Made by a program: the position numbers and the translations under genes
Notes under the pieces: generated by a model
Told to the model about the DNA's origin: nothing
Database searches by the model: none
The model's input: only the letters and a program-made list of their open reading frames with translations
Shown: positions 1 to 6,301 of the stretch, one piece after another
Numbering within the stretch: position 1 is the first letter of the stretch
How the letters are laid out: each line of letters begins with the position of its first letter
Source: JAVBKX01 sp031553835
Lineage (GTDB): Bacteria > Bacteroidota > Bacteroidia > Bacteroidales > Azobacteroidaceae
Length of the DNA: 31,555 nt
NCBI GenBank assembly: GCA_031553835.1
Contig: JAVBKX010000056.1
Coordinates: forward strand, 1 to 31,555
Reading direction: 5' to 3'

Positions 1-135
1 CAAAATTTTTCCATGATTAATCGGATTGCGCTTAATCTGATTAAAAATGAAAATTCTAAGAAAAGAAGCGTGAAGGGAAAAAGACTCGATGCCGGAGGGA
101 ATAATGAGTATTTATTGAAAATCCTAACAAATTAA
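1..135 (+). CDS. ISAs1-family transposase, C-terminal fragment
   Basis: An open frame enters from the left edge (frame 1) and ends at TAA 133-135, giving 44 residues. The segment MINRIALNLIKNE, then KGKRLDAG and the tail YLLKIL, is the typical C-terminus of ISAs1/H-repeat DDE transposases (an IRRIALNLLK-like helix followed by a KGKR turn and YLLK). The catalytic DDE residues lie upstream of the window, so I cannot say whether the element is intact. The fragment is cut by the window edge, not by a visible mutation. The family call rests on this short tail plus the adjacent terminal repeat. Confidence 0.72.
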   Translation, partial: QNFSMINRIALNLIKNENSKKRSVKGKRLDAGGNNEYLLKILTN

Positions 136-150
136 GATGCGTTTGCCCTG
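1..150 (+). mobile_element. Right end of an ISAs1-family insertion sequence (partial)
   Basis: Only the last 150 bases of the element lie in the window. They hold the C-terminal codons of a transposase (1-135), followed at once by a short terminal sequence ending in GATGCGTTTGCCCTG at about 136-150, which I read as the right terminal inverted repeat. A stop codon that abuts the terminal repeat is usual for this family. The left end and the target duplication are outside the window, so the boundary at 150 is an estimate. Confidence 0.65.
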
Positions 151-174
151 TCAGAATGTATCAATAAAAATCAC

Positions 175-182
175 TACTTTTG
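175..182 (+). promoter_or_regulatory. Bacteroidetes -7 element for trpS
   Basis: TACTTTTG matches the Bacteroidetes primary-sigma -7 consensus TAnnTTTG and lies 31 bases before the trpS ATG. No TTG/TTTG at the usual 17-23 base spacing is visible upstream. It sits only 24 bases past the end of the insertion sequence, so the -33 region is close to the insertion edge. Confidence 0.6.
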
Positions 183-213
183 CGACTCAATTTATAATTT
201 TCAATTTCTATAT

Positions 214-1203
214 ATGGAAACAGTAGTAAGCGGCATCCGTCCAACCGGCAATTTGCATTTAGGAAATTATTATGGCGCCTTGGTAAATTTCATCAAGATG
301 CAGGAAGAAAATAATTGCTATTTTTTCATTGCAGACTGGCATTCATTGACCACCCATCCCGATCCCGCCCTACTCCATCCGAATGTAAAAAATGTATTGT
401 CGGAATATCTTGCCGCAGGTTTGGATCCTGAGAAATCAACCATTTACATTCAAAGTGATATCAAAGAAATTGCCGAATTATATTTGTTGCTGAACATGCA
501 TGCTTATTTGGGTGAACTGGAAAAAACCGTTTCTTTCAAAGATAAAGCTCGCCAACAACCCAATAACGTGAATGCCGGACTATTGACTTATCCGGTGTTA
601 ATGGCTGCCGACATTTTAATTCATCGTCCGGCAAAAGTGCCCGTAGGAAAAGATCAGGAGCAACATTTGGAAATGACCCGCAATTATGCGAAGCGTTTTA
701 ATAACAAATACGGTGTAGAATTTTTTCCGGAACCGACCGCTTACAATTTCGGACACGAATTAATCAAAATTCCCGGATTGGATGGTAGCGGAAAAATGGG
801 AAAGTCGGAAGGCAATTGCATTTATCTTTATGAAGATCCGAAAACCATTGAGAAGAAAGTAAAACGGGCATTAACCGATGCCGGCCCAACGGAACCTAAT
901 TCGCCTAAACCCGATTGCATTGAAAATCTTTTCACCATGCTGAAAGTTGTTTCAACACCCGAGGTAGTCACTCATTTTGAAGAAAAATGGAATACCTGCG
1001 AAATTCGTTATGGTGATTTAAAAAAACAACTGGCTGAAGATATAATAAAAGTCACAACACCCATCCGCGAACGCATCATCGATATTCACAACAACGAAGC
1101 GTATCTGCGTAAAGTAATAACCGAAGGAGCCGAAAAAGCGCGGGAAAACGCAGTTAAAACAATTACGGAAGTACGAAAAATCATGGGATTTAAAGCGTTT
1201 TAA
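214..1203 (+). CDS. trpS: Tryptophanyl-tRNA synthetase
   Basis: Charges tRNA-Trp with tryptophan at the expense of ATP in the cytoplasm. The 329-residue length is normal for the bacterial enzyme. The class I signatures are present: the HIGH-like motif HLGN at residues 15-18, preceded by the conserved SGIRPTGN, and the KMSKS loop as KMGKS at 194-198 within GLDGSGKMGKSEGN. The ATG at 214 is the natural start because the N-terminal METVVSGIRPTG is the family beginning. The gene follows the insertion-sequence end with its own -7 element. Its stop overlaps the stop of the convergent aroB: both terminate in the palindrome TTAA at about 1200-1203. No anomaly in the protein. Confidence 0.97.
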   Translation: METVVSGIRPTGNLHLGNYYGALVNFIKMQEENNCYFFIADWHSLTTHPDPALLHPNVKNVLSEYLAAGLDPEKSTIYIQSDIKEIAELYLLLNMHAYLGELEKTVSFKDKARQQPNNVNAGLLTYPVLMAADILIHRPAKVPVGKDQEQHLEMTRNYAKRFNNKYGVEFFPEPTAYNFGHELIKIPGLDGSGKMGKSEGNCIYLYEDPKTIEKKVKRALTDAGPTEPNSPKPDCIENLFTMLKVVSTPEVVTHFEEKWNTCEIRYGDLKKQLAEDIIKVTTPIRERIIDIHNNEAYLRKVITEGAEKARENAVKTITEVRKIMGFKAF

Positions 1204-2249
1204 TTTTCCCTGAAAAAATCCAACGCTTCAAAAATTTCTTCTTTACCTGCCGTCTGGTTAATCCGGATATCGCCGACATCCTTCAACAAGGTAAAGTTGA
1301 CGAATCCGGTTTCATTTTTCTTGTCGTGCTGCATCAATTCATACAACCGGTCGTATTGATTGCAATCAAATAAAAACATCCCATACTGCTCTTTGATAAA
1401 ATATAATATCTGGAGCAAAATGGTTTTATCAAAATTGCAATGGATATGAGACAAATACAATTCGCAAATCAATCCCCAGGCAACCGCATAACCATGAAGC
1501 ACCGGACGATTGATTTCATAAGACAAACTTTCAAAAGCATGGCCGATAGTATGCCCTAAATTAAGCGCTTTTCGAATCCCTTTTTCCATAGGATCTTCTT
1601 CCACAATTCGTTCTTTGATCATGACCGATTGGAATAACAAATCCTTCAGCCGTTCATAATTGATATTGTCCGGATCAAAAGATAATAATTCGAATAATTC
1701 CTGCCGGGAACTCAATAAAGCATGCTTCAACATTTCTGCATAACCCGACAAAAAATTCGCATGGTCCAACGTTTTCAGGAATGCAGTTTCAATCAATACC
1801 GCTTCGGCCAAAGTAAAAGTTCCTACTTCGTTCTTCAGACCATTAAAATTAATTCCCGTTTTGCCTCCAACAGCCGCATCAACAGCGCTCAGCAAAGTGG
1901 TCGGAATATTTATAAATCGAATGCCTCGTTTAAAAGTTGCTGCAGCAAAGCCGCCAAGATCCGTCACCATTCCTCCGCCCAAATTAATTAACAGAGATTT
2001 GCGGGTAGCATGGTGGTCGCTCAGAAATTTCCAAACAACAGACAACGATTCGATATTTTTGTGATCATCGCCGGCCTCAATAATTATGATTTTTGCATTT
2101 TGAATTGTTGGAATGTTCTTCAAATAAGGAATACAAAATTGATTCGTTTGTTTGTCTGTCAATACAAACAAAAAATCATAATCAATGATTTGCAAAATTT
2201 GTTGTAATTCTATCTCAAGTTGCCGACAACGTATAATTCTTTGTTTCAT
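1200..2249 (-). CDS. aroB: 3-dehydroquinate synthase
   Basis: Second enzyme of the shikimate pathway: converts DAHP to 3-dehydroquinate using NAD and a divalent metal. The protein is 349 residues from the ATG at 2249 (MKQRIIRC). An in-frame ATG at 2312 exists, but the extra 21 residues are not family-like and the likely promoter (2301-2332) lies over that start, so I chose 2249. NAD-binding NLGGGMVTDLGG is at 89-100. Metal ligands are expected at E172 (GYAEMLKH) and in HTIGHAFE (H233, H237) and LHGYAVAWG (H252). It converges on trpS with a 4-base overlap of the ends, leaving no room for a terminator. aroA, from the same pathway, lies about 2 kb away on the same strand with unrelated genes between. 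Confidence 0.96.
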   Translation of the reverse strand: MKQRIIRCRQLEIELQQILQIIDYDFLFVLTDKQTNQFCIPYLKNIPTIQNAKIIIIEAGDDHKNIESLSVVWKFLSDHHATRKSLLINLGGGMVTDLGGFAAATFKRGIRFINIPTTLLSAVDAAVGGKTGINFNGLKNEVGTFTLAEAVLIETAFLKTLDHANFLSGYAEMLKHALLSSRQELFELLSFDPDNINYERLKDLLFQSVMIKERIVEEDPMEKGIRKALNLGHTIGHAFESLSYEINRPVLHGYAVAWGLICELYLSHIHCNFDKTILLQILYFIKEQYGMFLFDCNQYDRLYELMQHDKKNETGFVNFTLLKDVGDIRINQTAGKEEIFEALDFFREN

Positions 2250-2300
2250 TTGAAATTGATTGTGAAGACAAAGCACAAATTTAATGAATAAATACAACCT

Positions 2301-2332
2301 CAAATGTAACAATTTTTGCCGATAACGGCAAA
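2301..2332 (-). promoter_or_regulatory. Promoter for aroB (TTTG-N20-TACATTTG)
   Basis: Read on the minus strand, TTTG (2332-2329) is followed after 20 bases by TACATTTG (2308-2301), an exact fit to the Bacteroidetes -33/-7 consensus. It predicts transcription starting about 45 bases before the ATG at 2249. A second -7-like element, TAAATTTG, lies closer at 2283-2276 but has no -33 partner at good spacing. Confidence 0.65.
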
Positions 2333-2470
2333 AGAAACCAAAATGACATATAGAAAGCAGTTAGTTACTACGTTATAAAATTTCGGTATAACAAATTACT
2401 TTTGAAAAATTAGCAGCTGCAAAAAGTGAAAAAAAAATATAGCTATCAAGAAAATTATAGCAAAAAGTCG

Positions 2471-2582
2471 TCTTGACTTTTTCAACGCCAAGACACAAAG
2501 GCACAAAAACGCCAAGTTTAATCTCAATTTTCCTTTGTATCTTCGTGATTTCGCGTCTTTGCGTTAAAAGAATACTGTTTTT
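2471..2582. repeat. Imperfect palindromic intergenic repeat
   Basis: The left arm, from about 2484, begins AACGCCAAGACACAAAGGCA. The reverse complement of the right arm (ending near 2568) begins AACGCAAAGACGCGAAATCA. The two arms are clearly related, so the transcript could fold as a long imperfect hairpin. The unit is bracketed by the same 10-mer CAAAAAGTCG at 2461-2470 and 2583-2592, which resembles a target duplication. The style matches dispersed non-coding palindromes in Bacteroidetes genomes. Copy number cannot be judged from one window. Confidence 0.5.
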
Positions 2583-2624
2583 CAAAAAGTCGAGATGAGT
2601 TCCAAGTTAAAATTAAAAAATTGA

Positions 2625-2632
2625 TAAATTTG
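2625..2632 (+). promoter_or_regulatory. -7 element for msrC
   Basis: TAAATTTG fits TAnnTTTG and lies 40 bases before the msrC ATG. No clear -33 partner is visible. Confidence 0.5.
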
Positions 2633-2672
2633 TCGAATTATTTTTTTTAATCCAAATCCAAGCTTTTAATTT

Positions 2673-3146
2673 ATGTCCGAAAATTTAATCATCTTACCAA
2701 ATGCCAACAGGGAGGAGCAATACAAATCCCTACTCCCTCAAATAAAAGCCTTGTTAGGCAATGAAAAAGACGAAATCGCCAATCTGGCTAATCTGGCAGC
2801 AGCATTGAAAGAAGCATTTCACTTTTTTTGGGTTGGTTTTTATTTGGTTCGGGAAGATGAGTTGGTACTTGGACCATTTCAAGGCCCGGTAGCCTGTACA
2901 CGCATCCAATATGGGAAAGGAGTTTGCGGAACGGCATGGATGGACAAAAAAGCCATTATCGTCCCCGACGTTGAGCAATTTCCCGGACACATCGCCTGCA
3001 ATTCTCTTTCTAAATCAGAACTTGTCTTGCCGCTTTTCCGGGAACAATCTGTTTGGGGAGTATTGGATATTGACAGCGATCAATTGAATGATTTTAACAA
3101 AATGGATGCATTTTACTTAAATAAAATGCTGGAGCTATTGCCTTAG
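2673..3146 (+). CDS. msrC: Free methionine-(R)-sulfoxide reductase (GAF-domain fRMsr)
   Basis: Reduces free methionine-R-sulfoxide, repairing oxidised methionine pools with thioredoxin as reductant. The whole 157-residue protein is a single GAF domain of the YebR/fRMsr type. The diagnostic cysteines are C75 (GPVACTRI), C85 (GKGVCGTAW) and C109 (GHIACNSLSKSELVLP). Their spacings of 10 and 24 are the same as in the Escherichia coli enzyme (C84, C94, C118). This separates it from GAF sensory domains, which lack these residues. The ATG at 2673 follows a -7 element. The 3' end overlaps that of the convergent ABC permease gene by 12 bases. Confidence 0.92.
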   Translation: MSENLIILPNANREEQYKSLLPQIKALLGNEKDEIANLANLAAALKEAFHFFWVGFYLVREDELVLGPFQGPVACTRIQYGKGVCGTAWMDKKAIIVPDVEQFPGHIACNSLSKSELVLPLFREQSVWGVLDIDSDQLNDFNKMDAFYLNKMLELLP

Positions 3147-3962
3147 TCTTTGTCCCATTCTGCCCTGTCGGCGACTTGCCACCAATTTACAAATCAAAAA
3201 CAAAGAGGTTTGCACCAACACCACGGCCGCACCCGACGGCACATTAATGTAGTATGAAAGAAATAATCCTCCCAAACAACCCAAAATCCCCCATCCCATC
3301 GAAAAAATCAGTATTTTTTTGAATTGGGATGTAAACAAATTTGCAGTCATTTGAGGAATGGTAAGCAACGACATTAATAACATAACGCCTACTAACCGTA
3401 TCGATAAAACAATGGTGACAGCAATCGCCAACATCATTAATTGTTCTATCAAACGCACACGAATTCCTTTGGTTTGAGCAAATTCCCGATCGAAGGCCGT
3501 ATATAAAATTTTATCAAAAAACGCGATGAATACGGCAATTAACAACAGAGACAAACCGGCCAATAAGAGTAAATCTGTCCATGTAATCAGCAAAATATTT
3601 CCAAATAAATAAGCGGATAAGTTAGGAGCATATCCCGGCGTCAGGAAAATGAAAACAACTCCCAACGCCATACCCAATGCCCAAAAAGCAGCAATAGCAG
3701 AATCTTCCCTTATCCCATGCTTCTTGGACAGCCATTCAACTCCGAAAGCGGAGGTAACGGAAAAGAGCAACGCAGCAACAATCGGATTAATACCTAAGTA
3801 AAATCCCAGTCCCAATCCGCCAAAAGACGCATGGGTAATTCCGCCGCTAATAAATACCAGTCGCCGCGCAACAATGTACGTGCCGACAATTCCACAAACG
3901 ATGCAGGTAAGCAAACTGCCCAATAATGCATTCTGAAAAAACTGATACTGAAAAAGGGACAT
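3135..3962 (-). CDS. Metal ABC transporter permease, ZnuB/MntB type
   Basis: Inner-membrane permease of the ABC-3 family, which imports zinc or manganese with a partner ATPase and binding protein. The protein is 275 residues from MSLFQYQFFQNALLGS, with about eight hydrophobic segments and family features such as GGITHASFGGLGLGFYLG near residues 40-57 and RLVGVMLLMSLLTIPQMTA. An upstream in-frame ATG at 4001 would add 13 untypical residues and overlap the preceding gene, so 3962 is preferred. It lies 16 bases after the small Cys-rich gene on the same strand, suggesting co-transcription. No ATPase or binding-protein gene is in the window, and the metal cannot be told from sequence. Confidence 0.88.
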   Translation of the reverse strand: MSLFQYQFFQNALLGSLLTCIVCGIVGTYIVARRLVFISGGITHASFGGLGLGFYLGINPIVAALLFSVTSAFGVEWLSKKHGIREDSAIAAFWALGMALGVVFIFLTPGYAPNLSAYLFGNILLITWTDLLLLAGLSLLLIAVFIAFFDKILYTAFDREFAQTKGIRVRLIEQLMMLAIAVTIVLSIRLVGVMLLMSLLTIPQMTANLFTSQFKKILIFSMGWGILGCLGGLFLSYYINVPSGAAVVLVQTSLFLICKLVASRRQGRMGQRLRQ

Positions 3963-3978
3963 AGTTAAATCGAAGAAT

Positions 3979-4269
3979 TTAAGAATGAATGATAGAAGCA
4001 ACTTGTTCCTTCAAAACATCAGGAAGTGCAATGCCCCGCAAATTCAAACTTTGAATCCAACCGGCAACATCGGATGCATACATTGTTTCCAACACTTCCC
4101 GGAATTGTTCGATTTCATCGGAAAAATATCCATCAGAAGGCCGGCCTTTAAAAACATCCAATTCTTCATCATCATAATATTCTATTTTCTCACAAGGCTT
4201 CCGCAGCAATCCTTTTTCACAGCTTTCGTGCAGCCCGCAGCAATATTCTGTATTTTCTTCCATCGTCAT
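3979..4269 (-). CDS. Small Cys-rich conserved protein of unknown function
   Basis: A 96-residue protein with no signal peptide or membrane segment. The N-terminal 30 residues hold four cysteines (Y-C-C-G-L-H-E-S-C and, further on, K-P-C) plus a histidine, a possible metal site. The rest is acidic and helical, with YYDDEELD and FREVLETMYASDVAGWIQSL. I recall similar proteins beside aroA in other Bacteroidales, sometimes mis-labelled phospholipase, but I see no lipase motif. The start may be 4269 or the second ATG at 4263. It lies 72 bases after aroA and 16 bases before the metal permease gene, all on one strand, so it is probably co-transcribed. A role in metal handling would be inference from the cysteines and the neighbour only. 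Confidence 0.75.
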   Translation of the reverse strand: MTMEENTEYCCGLHESCEKGLLRKPCEKIEYYDDEELDVFKGRPSDGYFSDEIEQFREVLETMYASDVAGWIQSLNLRGIALPDVLKEQVASIIHS

Positions 4270-4341
4270 TATTTCATTTTGAGATCATTTCTACTATACT
4301 TTCCTAATTTTTTCAATACAAATCGCTTCCTATTGACTATG

Positions 4342-5568
4342 TTAAACAAGTTGAAATCCAATTTTTTTGAGATCAGTCCAATATCCGGGATACGATTTGG
4401 AAATAACCTGAGGATGGTTTATCGTAATTTCACCAAGCTTCAAAGCCACAGGAGCAAAAGCCATTGCCATCCGGTGATCGTCATAAGTATCGATGGAAAC
4501 GCCGTTTTTTTGCTCTTCACGCCCACCGTTCCAAAACAAAATACTATCATCCTTGGCAGATAAAACATATCCCAGCTTTCTCATTTCCTTTTGTAATGCA
4601 AGCACACGATCGGTTTCCTTAATTTTCAGACTTTGCAACCCTGAAAACCGGAAAGGAATATTTTGAAGCATGCAAGTAACCACAACTGTTTGCGCCAAAT
4701 CCGGTTCATTCACAAAATTATATTCAAAAAAATCAAGGATAGCTTCTTTCTTCCGCAATAAAATTCCTTCGGAAGTATAAACAGTTTCCACCCCAAGAGG
4801 TTCAAAAATCTGTGCAACAGATGAATCGCCCTGCATGCTATTTTGCTGTAAACCCAACAATACAATTTCTGCCTTTTCATCGGAAGAAAGCGCCATCATT
4901 TCGTACCAGTAAGAAGCCGCCGACCAGTCGCTTTCCACTACATATTGAATCGGCCGGTACGATTGTTTTATAACCTGCAACTGATTGCCGTCTCGAACCA
5001 CCTCCACTCCATACGCCTGCATCATACGGATTGTCATCTGAAGATAAGGTTCGGAAACTGCATTCCCTGTCAATAAAATAGTCAGGCCATGCGCCATAAG
5101 AGGAGCAACCATCAACAATGCTGAAATATATTGCGAACTCACGCTTCCGTCCAATTCAATCACACCGCCATTTAATTTTGTTCCGGTTATTTTCAAAGGA
5201 GGATAACCTTTTTTTTCCAAATATTCAATCCGGGCGCCCAATCCAATCAGCGCATCGACCAGGATTTTAATCGGACGATTCTTCATTCGTTCCGTACCGG
5301 TAATAATCCAAACACCTTCTATATTAGACAGATACGATGTCAGAAAACGCATTGCAGTTCCTGCAGCCCCAACGTCAATAACTTCTTTATCGCCACGCAA
5401 GGCATTTTGCACAACCCGGGTATCATCACAATCAGAAAGATTACTTACAGGAAAAGAACCCTGGCATAGTGCATTCAGAATTAACGCCCTATTACTGACA
5501 CTTTTAGATGCGGGCAACCAAATGGTGCCCGATAAGTGGGTGCCGGCAAGTACGGTCACTTGATTCAT
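4342..5568 (-). CDS. aroA: 3-phosphoshikimate 1-carboxyvinyltransferase (EPSP synthase)
   Basis: Sixth shikimate step: joins phosphoenolpyruvate to shikimate-3-phosphate. The protein is 408 residues from MNQVTVLAGTHLSG. Signatures are the substrate-binding LPASKSVSNRAL (K22, R27), GAAGTAMRFL, DGSVSSQYISALL, the KETDR motif at 317-321, and DDHRMAMAFAP at 363-373. An upstream in-frame ATG at 5607 would add 13 residues, but a -7 element at 5594-5601 places the likely transcript start downstream of it. The sequence is slightly divergent from the enterobacterial form (GAAGTA for GNAGTA), as is common in Bacteroidetes. It is probably the first gene of a unit with the Cys-rich protein and the metal permease. 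Confidence 0.95.
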   Translation of the reverse strand: MNQVTVLAGTHLSGTIWLPASKSVSNRALILNALCQGSFPVSNLSDCDDTRVVQNALRGDKEVIDVGAAGTAMRFLTSYLSNIEGVWIITGTERMKNRPIKILVDALIGLGARIEYLEKKGYPPLKITGTKLNGGVIELDGSVSSQYISALLMVAPLMAHGLTILLTGNAVSEPYLQMTIRMMQAYGVEVVRDGNQLQVIKQSYRPIQYVVESDWSAASYWYEMMALSSDEKAEIVLLGLQQNSMQGDSSVAQIFEPLGVETVYTSEGILLRKKEAILDFFEYNFVNEPDLAQTVVVTCMLQNIPFRFSGLQSLKIKETDRVLALQKEMRKLGYVLSAKDDSILFWNGGREEQKNGVSIDTYDDHRMAMAFAPVALKLGEITINHPQVISKSYPGYWTDLKKIGFQLV

Positions 5569-5593
5569 GTGATATTCATTTTCATTTGAAACA

Positions 5594-5601
5594 CAAAAAT
5601 A
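5594..5601 (-). promoter_or_regulatory. -7 element for aroA
   Basis: On the minus strand this reads TATTTTTG, matching TAnnTTTG, 25 bases before the ATG at 5568. No -33 partner is evident. It supports the shorter start of aroA. Confidence 0.5.
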
Positions 5602-5679
5602 CAGCATTCTGTTTAATCTTTAGCATAATTGTAGTTTTTCTCCACAGAAGAGTTAAGTTCAATTTCATCAAATTATACC

Positions 5680-5707
5680 TTGTTAACAAAAATAATACCT
5701 ACCTTTG
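5680..5707 (+). promoter_or_regulatory. Promoter for the thioredoxin-like/CotH unit
   Basis: TTG (5680-5682), 17 bases, then TACCTTTG (5700-5707) fits the Bacteroidetes consensus. The predicted transcript would carry a leader of about 100 bases before the ATG at 5815. Confidence 0.6.
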
Positions 5708-5710
5708 CAG

Positions 5711-5789
5711 CGGTTTAAAACCGGCTTATGGCATTTGCGTTTGCCAGAAATCTCTGAAAATCAGAGCGCCTACTTGTGATGAGCGGGCG
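5711..5789 (+). promoter_or_regulatory. Structured 5' leader with four successive hairpins
   Basis: Directly after the -7 element there are four short stem-loops in series: CGGTTT/AAACCG (5711-5723), TGGCA/TGCCA (5729-5746), CTCTGA/TCAGAG with an AAA loop (5752-5766), and CGCC/GGCG (5767-5789). None has a U-tract typical of a terminator. The leader could be a regulatory or stability element; I do not recognise it as a known riboswitch. Confidence 0.4.
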
Positions 5790-5814
5790 AGTTTGTAGAA
5801 CTAAAAACAAGTTT

Positions 5815-6288
5815 ATGAGGTATTTGAAAATGTTATCTCTGATACTGACCATTCCCTTATTAATGGGGTCGGGAACAAGAGAAACAAAACTTACCGAGGG
5901 AACAAAAGCGGGAAACCTTGCTCCCCGATTTGAATGGCAAGAAGATCTTTTACAAAGTAATCACTATGTGCTGGTCCAATTTTGGGCTGCTTACGATCCG
6001 GAGTCACGGGTAAATAACCTGTTGATGAACAGACAAATAAATGAAATGGAAAATCCTTGTTTACAAATGGTTTCCATCTCATTTGATGAAAGTAAATCTG
6101 TTTTTGAAGAAACAGTAAAAGCTGACCAACTGATAGGCTTCGTTACAAATGAACCCGCCGGTACAGCTTCATCAATATTTAAAAAATATGCCTTGAATGA
6201 AGGGTTTGGCAATGTATTGATGGATTCGAAAGGCGTGATAATCGCACGCAACATTACCTGCCACGACCTGAAAAAAATTAAATTCTAA
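5815..6288 (+). CDS. Exported thioredoxin-fold protein lacking the CXXC and cis-proline
   Basis: The protein is 157 residues from MRYLKMLSLILTIPLLMGSG, a hydrophobic N-terminus that looks like an export signal or anchor. The rest resembles the TlpA/AhpC-TSA thioredoxin fold: GNLAPRFEW (33-41), the strand HYVLVQFWAAY (50-60), then a late strand NVLMDSKGVIIARN. In active members WAxWCxxC follows the strand; here the cysteine positions are D61 and S64, and the cis-Pro loop reads GFGN. Disulfide chemistry is therefore unlikely. The in-frame ATG at 5776 lies inside a leader hairpin and precedes the signal, so 5815 is chosen. The CotH gene begins 13 bases after its stop, indicating co-transcription. 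Confidence 0.72.
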   Translation: MRYLKMLSLILTIPLLMGSGTRETKLTEGTKAGNLAPRFEWQEDLLQSNHYVLVQFWAAYDPESRVNNLLMNRQINEMENPCLQMVSISFDESKSVFEETVKADQLIGFVTNEPAGTASSIFKKYALNEGFGNVLMDSKGVIIARNITCHDLKKIKF

Positions 6289-6301
6289 TTTTTCTCTTAC
6301 C

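Larger units (their letters stand above)
2333..2672. other. Intergenic region between aroB and msrC, no gene
   Basis: About 340 bases lie between two divergent promoters. The only substantial frame (2373-2585, minus) runs across a palindromic repeat and reads as low-complexity filler, so I do not call it. The region contains the repeat at 2471-2582 and the msrC -7 element; I see no RNA gene. Confidence 0.6.

Noticed and set aside
142..145. TTTG in the insertion-sequence end as the -33 box of trpS
   Set aside because: The spacing to the -7 element is 29 bases, outside the 17-23 base range.
2250..2312. Longer aroB with 21 extra N-terminal residues
   Set aside because: The extension is unlike the family, and a well-spaced promoter (2301-2332) overlaps the upstream ATG.
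2373..2585. A 70-residue open frame on the minus strand between aroB and msrC
   Set aside because: It translates the palindromic repeat and AT-rich flanks, shows no protein-like conservation pattern and has no promoter of its own.
5569..5607. Longer aroA start at 5607
   Set aside because: A -7 element at 5594-5601 would place the transcript start inside the extension, and the family N-terminus begins at 5568.
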